The notes beneath the pieces are model-generated. The model ran no database searches. It was not told the origin of the DNA and saw nothing but the letters and a program-made list of their open reading frames with translations. From an uncultured Scytonema sp. (GTDB taxonomy: Bacteria; Cyanobacteriota; Cyanobacteriia; Cyanobacteriales; Nostocaceae), in NCBI GenBank assembly GCA_937873135.1, contig CALMVQ010000154.1, forward strand, positions 1-51,624: DNA of 51,624 nucleotides, written 5' to 3'. The translations under genes were made by a program, and so were the position numbers. Below, piece after piece: positions 7,802 through 17,453 of the stretch; the first letter of the stretch is position 1, and every line of letters begins with the position of its first letter.

Positions 7802-9295
7802 ATGACAGCAACATCCTCGCTCAACTCCCCCGCATTGGTAGAACTCAGATCGGGATTGCCAAATATTTGTGGTTGGGAAGCCGATATCAGTGCGGTGGTT
7901 CAGCAAAATCACCCCGTATTTTTGCCTAAAACCAATCTTCGCTTAGAAAATATAAAAGCTGGGTTTGCCTGTGCCCTCCACATGCATCAACCCACGATAC
8001 CAGCAGGTGCAAACGGCGAACTCATCAGCAATCTTCAGTATATGTTTGAACATCCCAATGAAGGGGATAACCATAACGCCGAAGCTTTTGCCTGGTGCTA
8101 CAGTCGTATGGGCGATTTTATTCCTCAACTGATTTCTGAAGGTTGCAATCCTCGGATTATGCTCGAATATTCAGGTAATCTGTTGTGGGGATTGCAGCAA
8201 ATGGGACGCGACGACATCCTCAACAATCTTAAGCGTATTATCTGTGATCCCCAGTATCAGCCTTACGTAGAAGTACTTGGGACGATGTGGAGTCATGCGG
8301 TTGTTCCTTCCACCCCAATTCCCGATCTAAAACTCCATATTCAAGCGTGGCAACATTACTTTGCCGCTATTTTTGGCTATGATGCCCTTAAGCGAGTGAA
8401 AGGCTTTTCTCCCCCAGAAATGCACTTGCCTAATCACCCAGATACTCTATTTGAATACATCAAAGCTCTCACTGAATGCGGGTATCGTTGGTTGATGGTG
8501 CAAGAACATTCTGTAGAGCGTCTGGATGGTTCCGGGCTACACCATGATGATAAATATATACCGAACCGTTTGATTGCCCGCAATTCTCAAGGTGAAACTA
8601 TCAGCATCACAGCATTAATTAAAACTCAGGGTTCGGACACCAAATTAGTTGCTCAAATGCAACCGTATTTTGAAGCAAAAGGACGGGGTAAGCCGCAAAT
8701 TGGGCATGTGAGTGTTCCTTCGTTAGTGACTCAAATTGCAGATGGGGAGAATGGCGGCGTGATGATGAACGAATATCCCCGCGATTTAGTGAGAGTGTGG
8801 CATCAAATCCGCGACGAGAGTGGTGGTACTGGTGTAGTCGGGCTCAACGGGACTGAATATCTGGAACTGATTGAAGCGGCAGGTGTGAATCCAGATGATT
8901 ATCCCGCATGTCAGGCAGTTAATCAACACAAAATTTGGCAGCAAGTTGACTTAGATAATGTGACTTCACTTGCAGTAGAAAAGGCGATCGCTTCAATAAA
9001 AGAAACCGATCATCAATTCCACATGGATGGTGCTTCTTGGACGAATGATTTGAGTTGGGTGAAAGGCTATGAAAATGTCTTGACTCCAATGAAGAAACTC
9101 AGCGTCTTGTTTCACGAAAAATATGACTCTTTGGTACAGCAAGATCCTTCAGTAACTCAGCGTTCTGACTACCAGGAAGCATTACTGTATAACTTATTAC
9201 TCCAAACAAGTTGTTTCCGGTACTGGGGACAAGGAACTTGGACAGACTACGCTCAAGAACTCTATCGACGTGGAGAGGCATTACTAAAATATTAG
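7802..9295 (+). CDS. Glycoside hydrolase family 57 protein
   Basis: 497 residues with an AAGGAGA ribosome binding site. HMHQP at residues 60-64 is the first GH57 signature. Later motifs fit the family: MLEYSGNLLWGL, VLGTMWSHAVVPSTP, and GFSPPEMHLPNH, where the catalytic Glu is expected. GH57 enzymes act on alpha-glucans (amylase, branching enzyme, 4-alpha-glucanotransferase), but this shorter cyanobacterial group is uncharacterised so far as I know. No signal peptide is apparent, pointing to cytoplasmic polysaccharide metabolism. No glycogen genes lie next to it. Confidence 0.88.
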   Translation: MTATSSLNSPALVELRSGLPNICGWEADISAVVQQNHPVFLPKTNLRLENIKAGFACALHMHQPTIPAGANGELISNLQYMFEHPNEGDNHNAEAFAWCYSRMGDFIPQLISEGCNPRIMLEYSGNLLWGLQQMGRDDILNNLKRIICDPQYQPYVEVLGTMWSHAVVPSTPIPDLKLHIQAWQHYFAAIFGYDALKRVKGFSPPEMHLPNHPDTLFEYIKALTECGYRWLMVQEHSVERLDGSGLHHDDKYIPNRLIARNSQGETISITALIKTQGSDTKLVAQMQPYFEAKGRGKPQIGHVSVPSLVTQIADGENGGVMMNEYPRDLVRVWHQIRDESGGTGVVGLNGTEYLELIEAAGVNPDDYPACQAVNQHKIWQQVDLDNVTSLAVEKAIASIKETDHQFHMDGASWTNDLSWVKGYENVLTPMKKLSVLFHEKYDSLVQQDPSVTQRSDYQEALLYNLLLQTSCFRYWGQGTWTDYAQELYRRGEALLKY

Positions 9296-9491
9296 TCTGT
9301 CTCATGAAGTTTGAGAGGTTTGTAGTGAGCGATAAATCGCTCATCTTCAAACACTCTCCGCATTTATCGGTAAGTTTGACTACTTTGATTATTTTTGCAA
9401 TTGTTCTAAATAAACGGCAACCCTCATCAGAATTCTGCTAAATATTTGTTAAGAAAAATTACAACCGTCTTAACAAAAGGAAATAGTTCTT

Positions 9492-10859
9492 ATGGTCGTT
9501 GTACATGAAAATAATGCATTACATCATGTTGTAATCCTTGGTGGAGGCTTTGGTGGACTGTATACAGCAAAGACTCTTGCTAAAGCGAATGTAAATATTA
9601 CTCTTATCGATAAACGTAACTTTCATTTATTTCAACCGCTTTTATATCAAGTTGCGACAGGTACGCTATCACCCTCTGATATCTCCTCACCATTACGAGC
9701 TGTATTCAGAAAAAGCAAGAATACAAAAGTGTTGTTGGGAGAAGTAAACGATATTGATCCAGAATCCCAAGAAGTTATTCTGGGTGATAGAGCAATACCG
9801 TACGATACATTAGTTGTTGCCACAGGTGCTAACCATTCCTATTTTGGTCATGATACCTGGAAACCAATGGCTCCTGGCTTGAAAACTGTTGAAGATGCCA
9901 TAGAAATACGTCGCCGGATCTTTTCGGCATTTGAAGCAGCGGAAAATGAAACTGATCCCGAATTACGCCGTGCTTGGTTGACTTTTGTAATTGTCGGAGC
10001 TGGTCCAACCGGTGTAGAATTAGCGGGTGCGCTCGCAGAGTTGGCACATAAAACTCTCAAAGACGATTTCCGCAACATCGACACAAGAGAAACTAGAATT
10101 TTACTATTGCAAGGGGGCGATCGCATCCTCCCCCATATGGTACCACAGTTATCAAAAGTAGCAGAAGTATCTTTGCAAAAGTTGGGTGTGATCACCCAAA
10201 CTAATACCAGGGTAACGAATATTAAAAATGACGTTGTTACTTTCAAGCAAGGTGATGAAGTTAAAGAAATTGCCTCAAAAAGTATATTATGGGCAGCAGG
10301 TGTGAAAGCTTCCTCTATAGGGCAAGTTTTAGCAAACCGTACAGGTGTAGAGTGCGATCGCTCCGGACGTGTGATTGTAGAACCGGACTTGACGGTCAAG
10401 GGTTATAAAAACATCTTTATAGTGGGAGATTTATGTAATTTCTCCCATCAAGATGAGAATTCCTTACCTGGTGTTGCACCCGTAGCCAAACAAGAGGGAG
10501 AGTATGTAGCTAAACTCATTAAAAAACGCCTTCAAGGTCAAACATTACCGCAATTTCGTTACAATGACGTAGGTAGTTTGGCGATGATTGGACAAAATTT
10601 AGCTGTTGTAGATTTAAGCTTCATCAAACTCCAAGGTTTCCTTGCTTGGATATTTTGGTTAGTAATTCATATCTACTTCTTAATTGAGTTCGATACTAAA
10701 TTAGTAATAGTATTTCAGTGGGCATGGAATTATCTCTCTCGTAATCGTCGCTCTAGATTGATTACAGGTCGAGAAGCTCTTGCAGAAACGAAAACTGTTA
10801 CATCGGAGGTGACTTCAACGCCTAAAAAAGCGCAAAAAGCTTACGAGATAGGAGTCTGA
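9492..10859 (+). CDS. Type II NADH dehydrogenase (NDH-2), NAD(P)/FAD-dependent oxidoreductase
   Basis: 455 residues. An FAD-binding Rossmann motif VVILGGGFGGLYTAK starts near residue 13, HLFQPLLYQVATGTLSP follows as in NDH-2 enzymes, a second dinucleotide motif FVIVGAGPTGVELAG lies near 170, and the FAD-closing motif NIFIVGDLCNF near 310. The C-terminal third has hydrophobic stretches (GFLAWIFWLVIHIYFLIEF) that should dock the protein on a membrane. NDH-2 passes electrons from NADH to quinone without pumping protons, at the thylakoid or plasma membrane. In cyanobacteria these enzymes are often held to act in redox sensing. A purine-rich AAAAGGAAA precedes the start. Confidence 0.92.
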   Translation: MVVVHENNALHHVVILGGGFGGLYTAKTLAKANVNITLIDKRNFHLFQPLLYQVATGTLSPSDISSPLRAVFRKSKNTKVLLGEVNDIDPESQEVILGDRAIPYDTLVVATGANHSYFGHDTWKPMAPGLKTVEDAIEIRRRIFSAFEAAENETDPELRRAWLTFVIVGAGPTGVELAGALAELAHKTLKDDFRNIDTRETRILLLQGGDRILPHMVPQLSKVAEVSLQKLGVITQTNTRVTNIKNDVVTFKQGDEVKEIASKSILWAAGVKASSIGQVLANRTGVECDRSGRVIVEPDLTVKGYKNIFIVGDLCNFSHQDENSLPGVAPVAKQEGEYVAKLIKKRLQGQTLPQFRYNDVGSLAMIGQNLAVVDLSFIKLQGFLAWIFWLVIHIYFLIEFDTKLVIVFQWAWNYLSRNRRSRLITGREALAETKTVTSEVTSTPKKAQKAYEIGV

Positions 10860-11558
10860 AGAAAAGTTGAAGGTGCTATACTTTTGCAGTTTTTCCCTCT
10901 TCAATTTGGCGTATCAGCGTGCTGCTATCGAATCGAGATTGTCTGGAGTCAATTACGAGGAATTGGTTCATGAGTGTGCGCGAGTGATGATCCCACCCAC
11001 GCGCACCCACAACTGTCACACCCCAAGGAAACAGAGATATTTAGTACATAAGAACTATTGATTAGGAAAGATTGCTTTCTTCGGCGAGGGGAATTACTAT
11101 TATTAAGCTGGATGAAAGAGTGAATATGACTTTGATAGATGGCAAAAAATAATAATCATTATTATGCAGAAGTCATTCAAGCTCAAACAAACATTCGCTA
11201 ATTTTGAATATGACTCAATGTATCTTGAGAAATCGGCAAAACAAACTGTTGAAGAGATTAATTCAATCTAGTACATATCGGCGGAAATAAACCACCCATC
11301 TGAAACAGATAAAAAGCTTACAGAATAAGTGTTCTTTCTTTTTACTTTTTACTTTTTACTTTTGCCTTGTTGTACTAGCCTTTGTAATCTTTTTTCCCGT
11401 GACTCATAGCTGCCCTCTGCCGTCTGCCCTCTGCCTTTCTTCGGGAACATTGAACATTTGTCTTAATGGTAATTTCATTAACATAACAAGTCACCTTCTA
11501 CTCCCCGCAGCGCTCGTGTAACATTACCGATGCAATTTCCTCTCCCTCTCTCCCGTCT
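10860..11558. other. Gene-poor stretch with a small mobile element and short tandem repeats
   Basis: 700 bp without a supported gene. It holds a 111-bp CTAG-flanked element (11268-11378), a CTCTGCC-type short repeat near 11410-11440, and an 8-bp inverted repeat around one base, ATAATAAT-C-ATTATTAT (11149-11165), which resembles a Fur box though no suitable target gene lies beside it. The 64-codon frame at 10867-11061 has no recognisable features and is not accepted as a gene. Confidence 0.5.
11268..11378 (+). mobile_element. MITE family 1, copy A (CTAG-flanked)
   Basis: 111 bp including flanking CTAG on both sides. Internal ends are TACA...TGTA. The interior has CGGCGGAAATAAACCACCC, then a pyrimidine-rich tract with TTTTTAC repeated, and TTTTGCCTTGT. 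It is about 90% identical by eye to copies at 27188-27297 and 30070-30180. The empty site would be CAATCTAGCCTT. No coding capacity; a non-autonomous element moved by a transposase encoded elsewhere. Confidence 0.85.
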
Positions 11559-13091
11559 CTACCTAGGTCTTCCGAGTGTAGTAATATAAAGGACTGCCTC
11601 ATCTGTAGGAATACCTAAAACTTCATTGACTTGGTCGTCAAAGAAGCCACCAATACCACTGACGCCTAAATTCAAGCGAATAGCTGCCAAGTTCAGTCTT
11701 TGTCCTAAATGACCGGCATCCATATGTAGATAACGGTAAACGCGATCGCCATACTGAGCAACTGCTGATTTTAAATCTGCTGTATGAAATAATACGGCTG
11801 CGGCATCCCTACCTAATTCTTGTCCCAAGCAGAGGAAGTGTAAATCTCGTCGGAAGTTTTTAAAGCGAACCTGTCGTAATTCTTGCGTTTTAGGTGCGTA
11901 ATAATAACAACCAGTTTCCAGCCCTTTGATTCCGGAAACAGCGATAAATGTTTGAATTAAATTGAGATCAAAATAATCTGTCGAATTATCTAAACCTTGA
12001 TCAATGTAATTTTGGGGTTGGTAGGTAAAATCGATTAAACCTTTCAATTCATCAAAAGTTAAATCTTCACCCCTGTAAGCGCGAGTAGAACGTCGCTTGA
12101 GAATGGTGACTTCCAGCCCTTCTAACTTCTCTCCCCAATCGATGGGCTTGGTGATGGTGGAAATTTTTTGGCAGAAAGGAAAGTTATATTTATCCTCTAT
12201 GGATTTATCTTGTCTGACTTCGGGTAAATTGAGATTACCACTTGTGCCGGGTTGGATCTGTGTCCGAAAATGAAAGTAACTTAACAGTTCACCGTCAGGA
12301 ATTCGAGGATAGTCAGTTTCGGTGGCGGAAGGTAAAGTTGTTCTCCCTGTGGGTAAATTTTGTTTGATATCGAGTAAATCTGCTAAGGGAAGAACTGCGA
12401 TCGCACCTTCAAGCTGGGGATCAATGTACAGTAGTTCGTTGACTGCCTGATCCACGAAGCCACCGATTAAGTGAGGGCGATAGGAAGTGACTGCGCTAGC
12501 TAACTCAATATTCCCCAACAGGTGTCCCGTATCGAGAAAAATCCGTCGGTAAGCCCGATCTTCGTAGCGCCATGCGGAACGATAAAATACTGTAGTAATC
12601 GCGAGCGCAATCTGGGTACTCTCTAAAGAGGGATGCCATAAACAAGCTTCTTGTAGCTTTTGCCAAACATCACTTTCCCAATAATGCATTAAGGAATGAG
12701 TTCGACACTGGTAGTTATAAAGCCCAGGTGGCAACAATGGTGTACCGCGAGAAATTAGATAAACTTCCGCAGGATACAATCCTCCCGCACTCGGTGCCGC
12801 ACGTAGATACACTGTATTTCCCATAGAAGGCATTTTCGCCGTCAGTCCATAGCTACAGAATAGGAGCCGCGATAACCTCTGCCACCATTGTGCATCCGGT
12901 TTTTCGGCAAAGACATCTAGAGTTTCTTGAATGTATGGTTTAAGATCGAACACTGAACCAATTTTGTACTCTTTGAAGGGTACAGGTTGCTTAGACCAGT
13001 CTAACCCCTTATTTTTAGCATTGATCGTTTGAGGGTCGTACTTAGTGCGTTCGTGGTAGTGTTGAGCAATGGATTGGTGTAGTTCTGGCAT
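11559..13091 (-). CDS. SagB/ThcOx family double-domain nitroreductase-like oxidoreductase
   Basis: 510 residues made of two nitroreductase-fold halves. The first (about 60-240) has RAAPSAGGLYPAEVYLI and DTGHLLGNIELAS with GGFVDQAVNELL; the second (about 330-510) has KRRSTRAYRGEDL, DAGHLGQRLNLAAI and GIGGFFDDQVNEVLGI. The paired GGF-D-VNE motifs show an internal duplication. SagB-type enzymes use FMN, classically to oxidise azolines to azoles in ribosomal peptides, but no YcaO cyclodehydratase or precursor peptide is seen here, so this stand-alone form may do something else. It is flanked by gene-poor DNA on one side. Confidence 0.85.
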   Translation of the reverse strand: MPELHQSIAQHYHERTKYDPQTINAKNKGLDWSKQPVPFKEYKIGSVFDLKPYIQETLDVFAEKPDAQWWQRLSRLLFCSYGLTAKMPSMGNTVYLRAAPSAGGLYPAEVYLISRGTPLLPPGLYNYQCRTHSLMHYWESDVWQKLQEACLWHPSLESTQIALAITTVFYRSAWRYEDRAYRRIFLDTGHLLGNIELASAVTSYRPHLIGGFVDQAVNELLYIDPQLEGAIAVLPLADLLDIKQNLPTGRTTLPSATETDYPRIPDGELLSYFHFRTQIQPGTSGNLNLPEVRQDKSIEDKYNFPFCQKISTITKPIDWGEKLEGLEVTILKRRSTRAYRGEDLTFDELKGLIDFTYQPQNYIDQGLDNSTDYFDLNLIQTFIAVSGIKGLETGCYYYAPKTQELRQVRFKNFRRDLHFLCLGQELGRDAAAVLFHTADLKSAVAQYGDRVYRYLHMDAGHLGQRLNLAAIRLNLGVSGIGGFFDDQVNEVLGIPTDEAVLYITTLGRPR

Positions 13092-13246
13092 AAAAATTTT
13101 AATACTCTTCTACTACATATCTTGGCATTCCCCTGCCTGATGATTTGATTATAATTAGTACAAACGTACGGCTGTGGGGTTGTGAGTCGTTGGTTATGGG
13201 CTGCTAGCTATTGAGTATGGCTTTTTTCCACTAAACGTTTTGCTAC

Positions 13247-13672
13247 TCATGGCTTGATCAGATGTTGCTCAGATATGCGATATTTGGCAATCAGTTGGCG
13301 TCGGTTTATGAATGGATATAAAACGATTGTCATAAACAGAGAACTGCTAACAAACAGTGATATTAGCGCTAAAGAGTGATTGACTGTCGGCAGCCAGAAT
13401 AAACCTATGCTTATTCCAAATATAGCTGTGGATAGTATCAACAAAAGTGAAAACAATATATTAAATTCTTGAGCTTTTAATTTTTTCCAGGTTTTGATAA
13501 AAATCATTATGATTAAAGTTGGTACCACTGTTGATATTATAATACCTGTTGTACTTATAATTAGCACTAATGCTATCTTACTAACTAAAATTAATATTTG
13601 CAGAACTAGCCAACTAACAAGTAGTAATACGATCAAATACAACCAAAGTTCATAAATAGATTTACGTCGCAT
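13247..13672 (-). CDS. Small polytopic membrane protein, unknown function
   Basis: 141 residues with about four hydrophobic segments (near 10-30, 32-58, 72-92 and 100-122), a basic first few residues (MRRKS) and a basic cytoplasmic tail (NRRQLIAKYR). It follows the kinase gene with only 3 bp between stop and start, so the two are almost certainly co-transcribed and translationally coupled. I recognise no family. The link to the kinase suggests a partner or target at the membrane, which is an inference from context only. Confidence 0.65.
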   Translation of the reverse strand: MRRKSIYELWLYLIVLLLVSWLVLQILILVSKIALVLIISTTGIIISTVVPTLIIMIFIKTWKKLKAQEFNILFSLLLILSTAIFGISIGLFWLPTVNHSLALISLFVSSSLFMTIVLYPFINRRQLIAKYRISEQHLIKP

Positions 13673-13675
13673 AAC

Positions 13676-14977
13676 CTAAAACCCATAACTGTGATACCAA
13701 ACTTCAAGAATTTTTTGACTCATGATTTCATAAGCTTTATGTATATAACTTATTTCAATAGGTAATATTGAAGAAGTCGCTATTAATAGTAAAAGCCAAA
13801 GGAAAGGAAGTTGTTTACCTTTGATGGGTAGATTTGCCGTCTGAACTTCAATATCGAAAATGCGAATTTCTGGATGAGAATTTGTGTACAGTTTCAATTG
13901 ACGCTGATAAACTTTACCTGCCATCAACTTTTTGGTGTCAACTGTAATTCTACAATCTAGATGATTGGTGGCAAAAGATTCGGGTTTGAAGGAAATCCAA
14001 GCATGGATTTCCGGAGTATGTGGTGGATCGCTTTCATGTGATGCGACTTCCCATCTGCCTTCTAAAACCGTTTCTGAAATTGAGTTACTAAGAGCGATCG
14101 CCTGCGTTAGCCGCGCACCTAGTTCGGTAGCGTTAAATTGCAGACTTGATTGATTGACTTTTAGCTCAGGAAGGCGGATAATATATACTGGTTTGAGTGC
14201 TTCTAAAGCCGCTTCCGCATTTTGGAAACGCTCTTTAACTTTAGGATGAACCATCTTTGCCAACCACTCAATAAAGCGGAGACTAAGCTTGGGAACTAAA
14301 TGCTGAAAAGCAATGCGCCCATCTTCATCAATTAAAGTGTCCATTGCTGTAGATTTTGTTCCTGTCAGTAAGCCGATTAATGTTGCACCCAAACTATATA
14401 AATCAGTCGCTTCAGTTAACTGACGGCTGTATATTTGTTCTGGTGCCATGAAACCCAATGTTCCCAGTGCAACACTACTCATTGCGACTTCAAGATCGCC
14501 AATTCTAGCTAAGCCAAAATCAATTAAATAAACATTCATCTCCAAATCTACCAAAATGTTCTCTGGCTTAATATCGCGATGAATTATCGGTGGAATTCGG
14601 CTTTGCAGATATCCTAAAATTTCGAGAATATCAATGGCAATTTGCTTAATTTCATCTGGGGCAAAACTACGCCTCACTGCTAAAGTTTGAGCGTTTTTGT
14701 ATTCCTGAACCATGCAAAACCCAGAAGAGGTTTCAAAAGAATTGAGATAACGAGGAATTCCAGGATGGTTTAACCCTTGTAGTACTTGAATTTCGCGCTC
14801 ATAAGCTTTGAAACCACGCCAATCTTGCGATCTCGCAAATTGAAACTGCTTAATGACAACTTCTTCTTGAGAATCTATTTGCTTCCCCAGGTAGGTGACG
14901 CGACCACCATTATGATTATAACCGAGTTCTCGAACCACAGTGAAACCGTAGCTGGTAAAGTCTGGAAAGTCGCTCAT
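13676..14977 (-). CDS. Hanks-type serine/threonine protein kinase with C-terminal membrane segment
   Basis: 433 residues. Kinase subdomains are present in order: VVIKQF (catalytic Lys near 43), ERE in the C helix, HRDIKPENIL (catalytic loop, near 137), DFGLA, and the GTLGFMAPEQ activation segment. The kinase domain ends near residue 265. Residues about 270-385 form an extra domain of beta character with VDTKKLMAGKVYQRQLKLYT, like a single Ig-type fold, followed by a membrane segment (LPFLWLLLLIATSSILPI). The extra domain seems to precede the membrane helix, so it is probably cytoplasmic. Gene order with the small membrane protein suggests an operon. Confidence 0.9.
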   Translation of the reverse strand: MSDFPDFTSYGFTVVRELGYNHNGGRVTYLGKQIDSQEEVVIKQFQFARSQDWRGFKAYEREIQVLQGLNHPGIPRYLNSFETSSGFCMVQEYKNAQTLAVRRSFAPDEIKQIAIDILEILGYLQSRIPPIIHRDIKPENILVDLEMNVYLIDFGLARIGDLEVAMSSVALGTLGFMAPEQIYSRQLTEATDLYSLGATLIGLLTGTKSTAMDTLIDEDGRIAFQHLVPKLSLRFIEWLAKMVHPKVKERFQNAEAALEALKPVYIIRLPELKVNQSSLQFNATELGARLTQAIALSNSISETVLEGRWEVASHESDPPHTPEIHAWISFKPESFATNHLDCRITVDTKKLMAGKVYQRQLKLYTNSHPEIRIFDIEVQTANLPIKGKQLPFLWLLLLIATSSILPIEISYIHKAYEIMSQKILEVWYHSYGF

Positions 14978-15263
14978 AAGCGTTAGCGCCTGATTATTGG
15001 AAATATTCTATACAACACTTGCTCTCGGTTTAAACCGTGAAATCACGATTGTCATTTGTATGATTGGATGACATATACCCATACGCCTTATATTGTGTGA
15101 GGTAATCCCTTCGAGGGATGAATTCTCAAAAATATTCCTAGCAAATGGGATCTATGAGCGTAAAATCCCTTATTTTCCAGCATCGCTCACTTATTTAGCG
15201 CTCTTGAGCGAATGCTTACACAAAATACTCCGCAGCTGAATGCTGAATGTATAGAAAACGGAA

Positions 15264-16145
15264 ATGAAAATCATGGAAACAAAACAGATCGGAAAAACTA
15301 GTGTTTATGTGAGTGCGATTGGGATGGGGGGTATGCCGATGTCGTTGAGCGATCGCCCAAAAGAATCAGAATCGCTGAACGTCATCCATCATGCTTTGGA
15401 ACAAGGAGTCACGTTTATTGACACTGCGGACTCCTACTGTAAAGATGAATCAGACAAGCATCACAACGAGCGACTGATTCATCAAGCTTTGGAAAGTTAT
15501 AATGGCGATGTCAGTGATGTGATTGTGGCAACTAAGGGCGGTTTAATGCGTCCCAATGGCAGTTGGACACGCAATGGTGATCCAAAGCATTTACGGGAAA
15601 CCATCCGCACAAGTTTTGAGACTTTAGGTGGTAAGAAACCTATAGATGTCTGGCAATACCATGCTCCAGATACTAACTATACCATTAAGGAATCCCTCAC
15701 AGCTGCAAGAGAAGCAGTAGAAGCAGGAATGATTCGGTTTGTGGGAGTTTCTAACTTTTCCGTTGAGCAAATCAAGCAGGCGCGGGATGTCGTTGATATT
15801 GTCTCCGTACAAAATCAGTACAACCCTTGGCAGAGACAACCGGAGTTTGATGGTGTGCTGGAGTATTGTGAGAATGAGAATTTGACGTTTTTGCCTTGGA
15901 GTCCCTTCGGTGGTAGTCGTCGCCATAAGAGCTTGCAAGATTTTCCGACAATATCCAAGTTAGCTCAGGAAAAAAATGTGTCGGTGTATTGTATTGTGCT
16001 GGCGTGGTTGCGTTCCAAATCACCCTGTATCTTGCCTATCCCCGGTGCGAGCAAAATTTCCAGCATCGAAGACTCAGTACGTGCTGTGGATGTGAAATTA
16101 TCTGATGAGGAAGTGCAAAGAATAGATAGCGAAACAGCATCATGA
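15264..16145 (+). CDS. Aldo/keto reductase family oxidoreductase
   Basis: 293 residues (an alternative start three codons in, METKQIGKTS, is equally plausible). The AKR catalytic set is visible: Asp and Tyr in FIDTADSYC, Lys in VATKGG, His in WQYHAPD. NADPH-site motifs follow (SVQNQYNP, ILPIPGASKISSIEDS). The protein should be a soluble TIM-barrel carbonyl reductase; its substrate is unknown. It precedes ilvC by 62 bp on the same strand and might be co-transcribed, though an independent ilvC promoter is equally possible. Confidence 0.9.
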   Translation: MKIMETKQIGKTSVYVSAIGMGGMPMSLSDRPKESESLNVIHHALEQGVTFIDTADSYCKDESDKHHNERLIHQALESYNGDVSDVIVATKGGLMRPNGSWTRNGDPKHLRETIRTSFETLGGKKPIDVWQYHAPDTNYTIKESLTAAREAVEAGMIRFVGVSNFSVEQIKQARDVVDIVSVQNQYNPWQRQPEFDGVLEYCENENLTFLPWSPFGGSRRHKSLQDFPTISKLAQEKNVSVYCIVLAWLRSKSPCILPIPGASKISSIEDSVRAVDVKLSDEEVQRIDSETAS

Positions 16146-16207
16146 TCCGATGTGATGTAAAATAACAATTCTGCAATGAAGTAAGCTTGCTGAGTGGAGA
16201 TGCTCCT

Positions 16208-17203
16208 ATGGCCCGGATGTACTACGACGAAGATGCTAATTTAGACCTTTTAGCTGGAAAGACGATCGCCATTATTGGCTATGGTTCCCAAGGTCATGCC
16301 CACGCCCTGAATCTCAAAGATAGTGGTATGAATGTCATTGTCGGGCTATATCCGGGCAGTAAGTCGGCGGCGAAAGCTGAAGCTGCTGGATTAACAGTGA
16401 AGAATGTTGCAGATGCTGCCAAGGCGGCTCAGTTCATCATGATTTTATTACCAGATGAGGTGCAAAAAACAGTCTACAAAGAAGACATTGAACCTTATCT
16501 TGAAGAAGGGAATGTGTTAGCTTTTGCTCACGGCTTCAATATCCACTTTGGTCAAGTTGTTCCTCCTGCTAACGTAGATGTGGTGATGGTAGCACCAAAA
16601 GGACCAGGACATTTGGTAAGGCGGACGTATGAACAAGGTCAAGGCGTTCCCTGTCTGTTTGCAGTGTATCAAGATGCCAGTGGTCAAGCACGCGATCGCG
16701 CTATGGCATATGCTAAAGGTATCGGCGGCTCTCGTGCTGGCATTCTCGAAACCACTTTCCGCGAAGAAACCGAAACCGACTTGTTTGGCGAACAATCAGT
16801 ACTGTGCGGCGGGTTAAGCGCCTTAATCAAAGCCGGATTTGAAACTTTGGTCGAAGCAGGCTATCAACCAGAATTAGCTTATTTTGAATGTCTTCACGAA
16901 GTCAAATTGATTGTTGATTTAATCGTCGAAGGTGGCTTGGCTAAAATGCGCGACAGCATATCCAACACGGCTGAATATGGTGATTATACCCGTGGGCCTC
17001 GGATTGTCAATGAACAAACCAAATTAGAAATGCGTCAAATTCTTAAAGAAATTCAATCCGGACAATTTGCACGGGAATTTGTTTTGGAAAATCAATCAGG
17101 TAAGGCTGGGTTTACTTCTATGCGTCGCCAAGAAAGCGAACACCCAATTGAAGAAGTCGGCAAAGATTTGCGTGCTATGTTCAGTTGGATCAAGAGTAAT
17201 TAA
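16208..17203 (+). CDS. ilvC: Ketol-acid reductoisomerase
   Basis: 331 residues from ATG 16208 ([19 protein letters not shown]), the usual cyanobacterial start; GTGGAGA lies upstream. It catalyses the NADPH-dependent isomerisation and reduction of acetolactate or acetohydroxybutyrate in valine, leucine and isoleucine synthesis. The Rossmann loop [13 protein letters not shown], the Mg-binding ETDLFGEQ and the second metal-site segment [14 protein letters not shown] are all present, and the length is that of the short class I enzyme. A 23-bp piece of this gene (16722-16744) recurs exactly at 18152-18174 in intergenic DNA. Confidence 0.97.
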   Translation: MARMYYDEDANLDLLAGKTIAIIGYGSQGHAHALNLKDSGMNVIVGLYPGSKSAAKAEAAGLTVKNVADAAKAAQFIMILLPDEVQKTVYKEDIEPYLEEGNVLAFAHGFNIHFGQVVPPANVDVVMVAPKGPGHLVRRTYEQGQGVPCLFAVYQDASGQARDRAMAYAKGIGGSRAGILETTFREETETDLFGEQSVLCGGLSALIKAGFETLVEAGYQPELAYFECLHEVKLIVDLIVEGGLAKMRDSISNTAEYGDYTRGPRIVNEQTKLEMRQILKEIQSGQFAREFVLENQSGKAGFTSMRRQESEHPIEEVGKDLRAMFSWIKSN

Positions 17204-17325
17204 GAAGCGGGAGTCGGGAGTCAAAATATACATATTACTCCCCCTCTCCCTACATTAATGTTATGAGCTATAGCTGTAGCCATAGCCGTTAGGACAAGTC
17301 CATAGAACTTAGTTCTATATATAAT

Positions 17326-17391
17326 ATGCCTAAGACGAAGACTTACAAAAGTGATGCGCTGGCGGCGATTCATGAAATCGCTTCGGACTGA
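17326..17391 (+). pseudogene. N-terminal remnant of an HTH antitoxin-like gene
   Basis: A 21-codon frame reads MPKTKTYKSDALAAIHEIAS and then hits a stop. This opening is typical of cyanobacterial XRE-type antitoxins found beside RelE/HigB toxins. The rest of such a gene is absent; the downstream frame is unrelated and leads into the next antitoxin gene. I take it as debris of an older toxin-antitoxin locus. No toxin partner of the same type is seen. Confidence 0.45.
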
Positions 17392-17453
17392 TCGCGGAAC
17401 AGGAAGATGCGATCACTATAATAAAACCAGTATCGCACTTGGGAAAATCAACA

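Noticed and set aside
10867-11061. 64-codon frame after NDH-2
   Set aside because: No motif and no credible start; considered chance.
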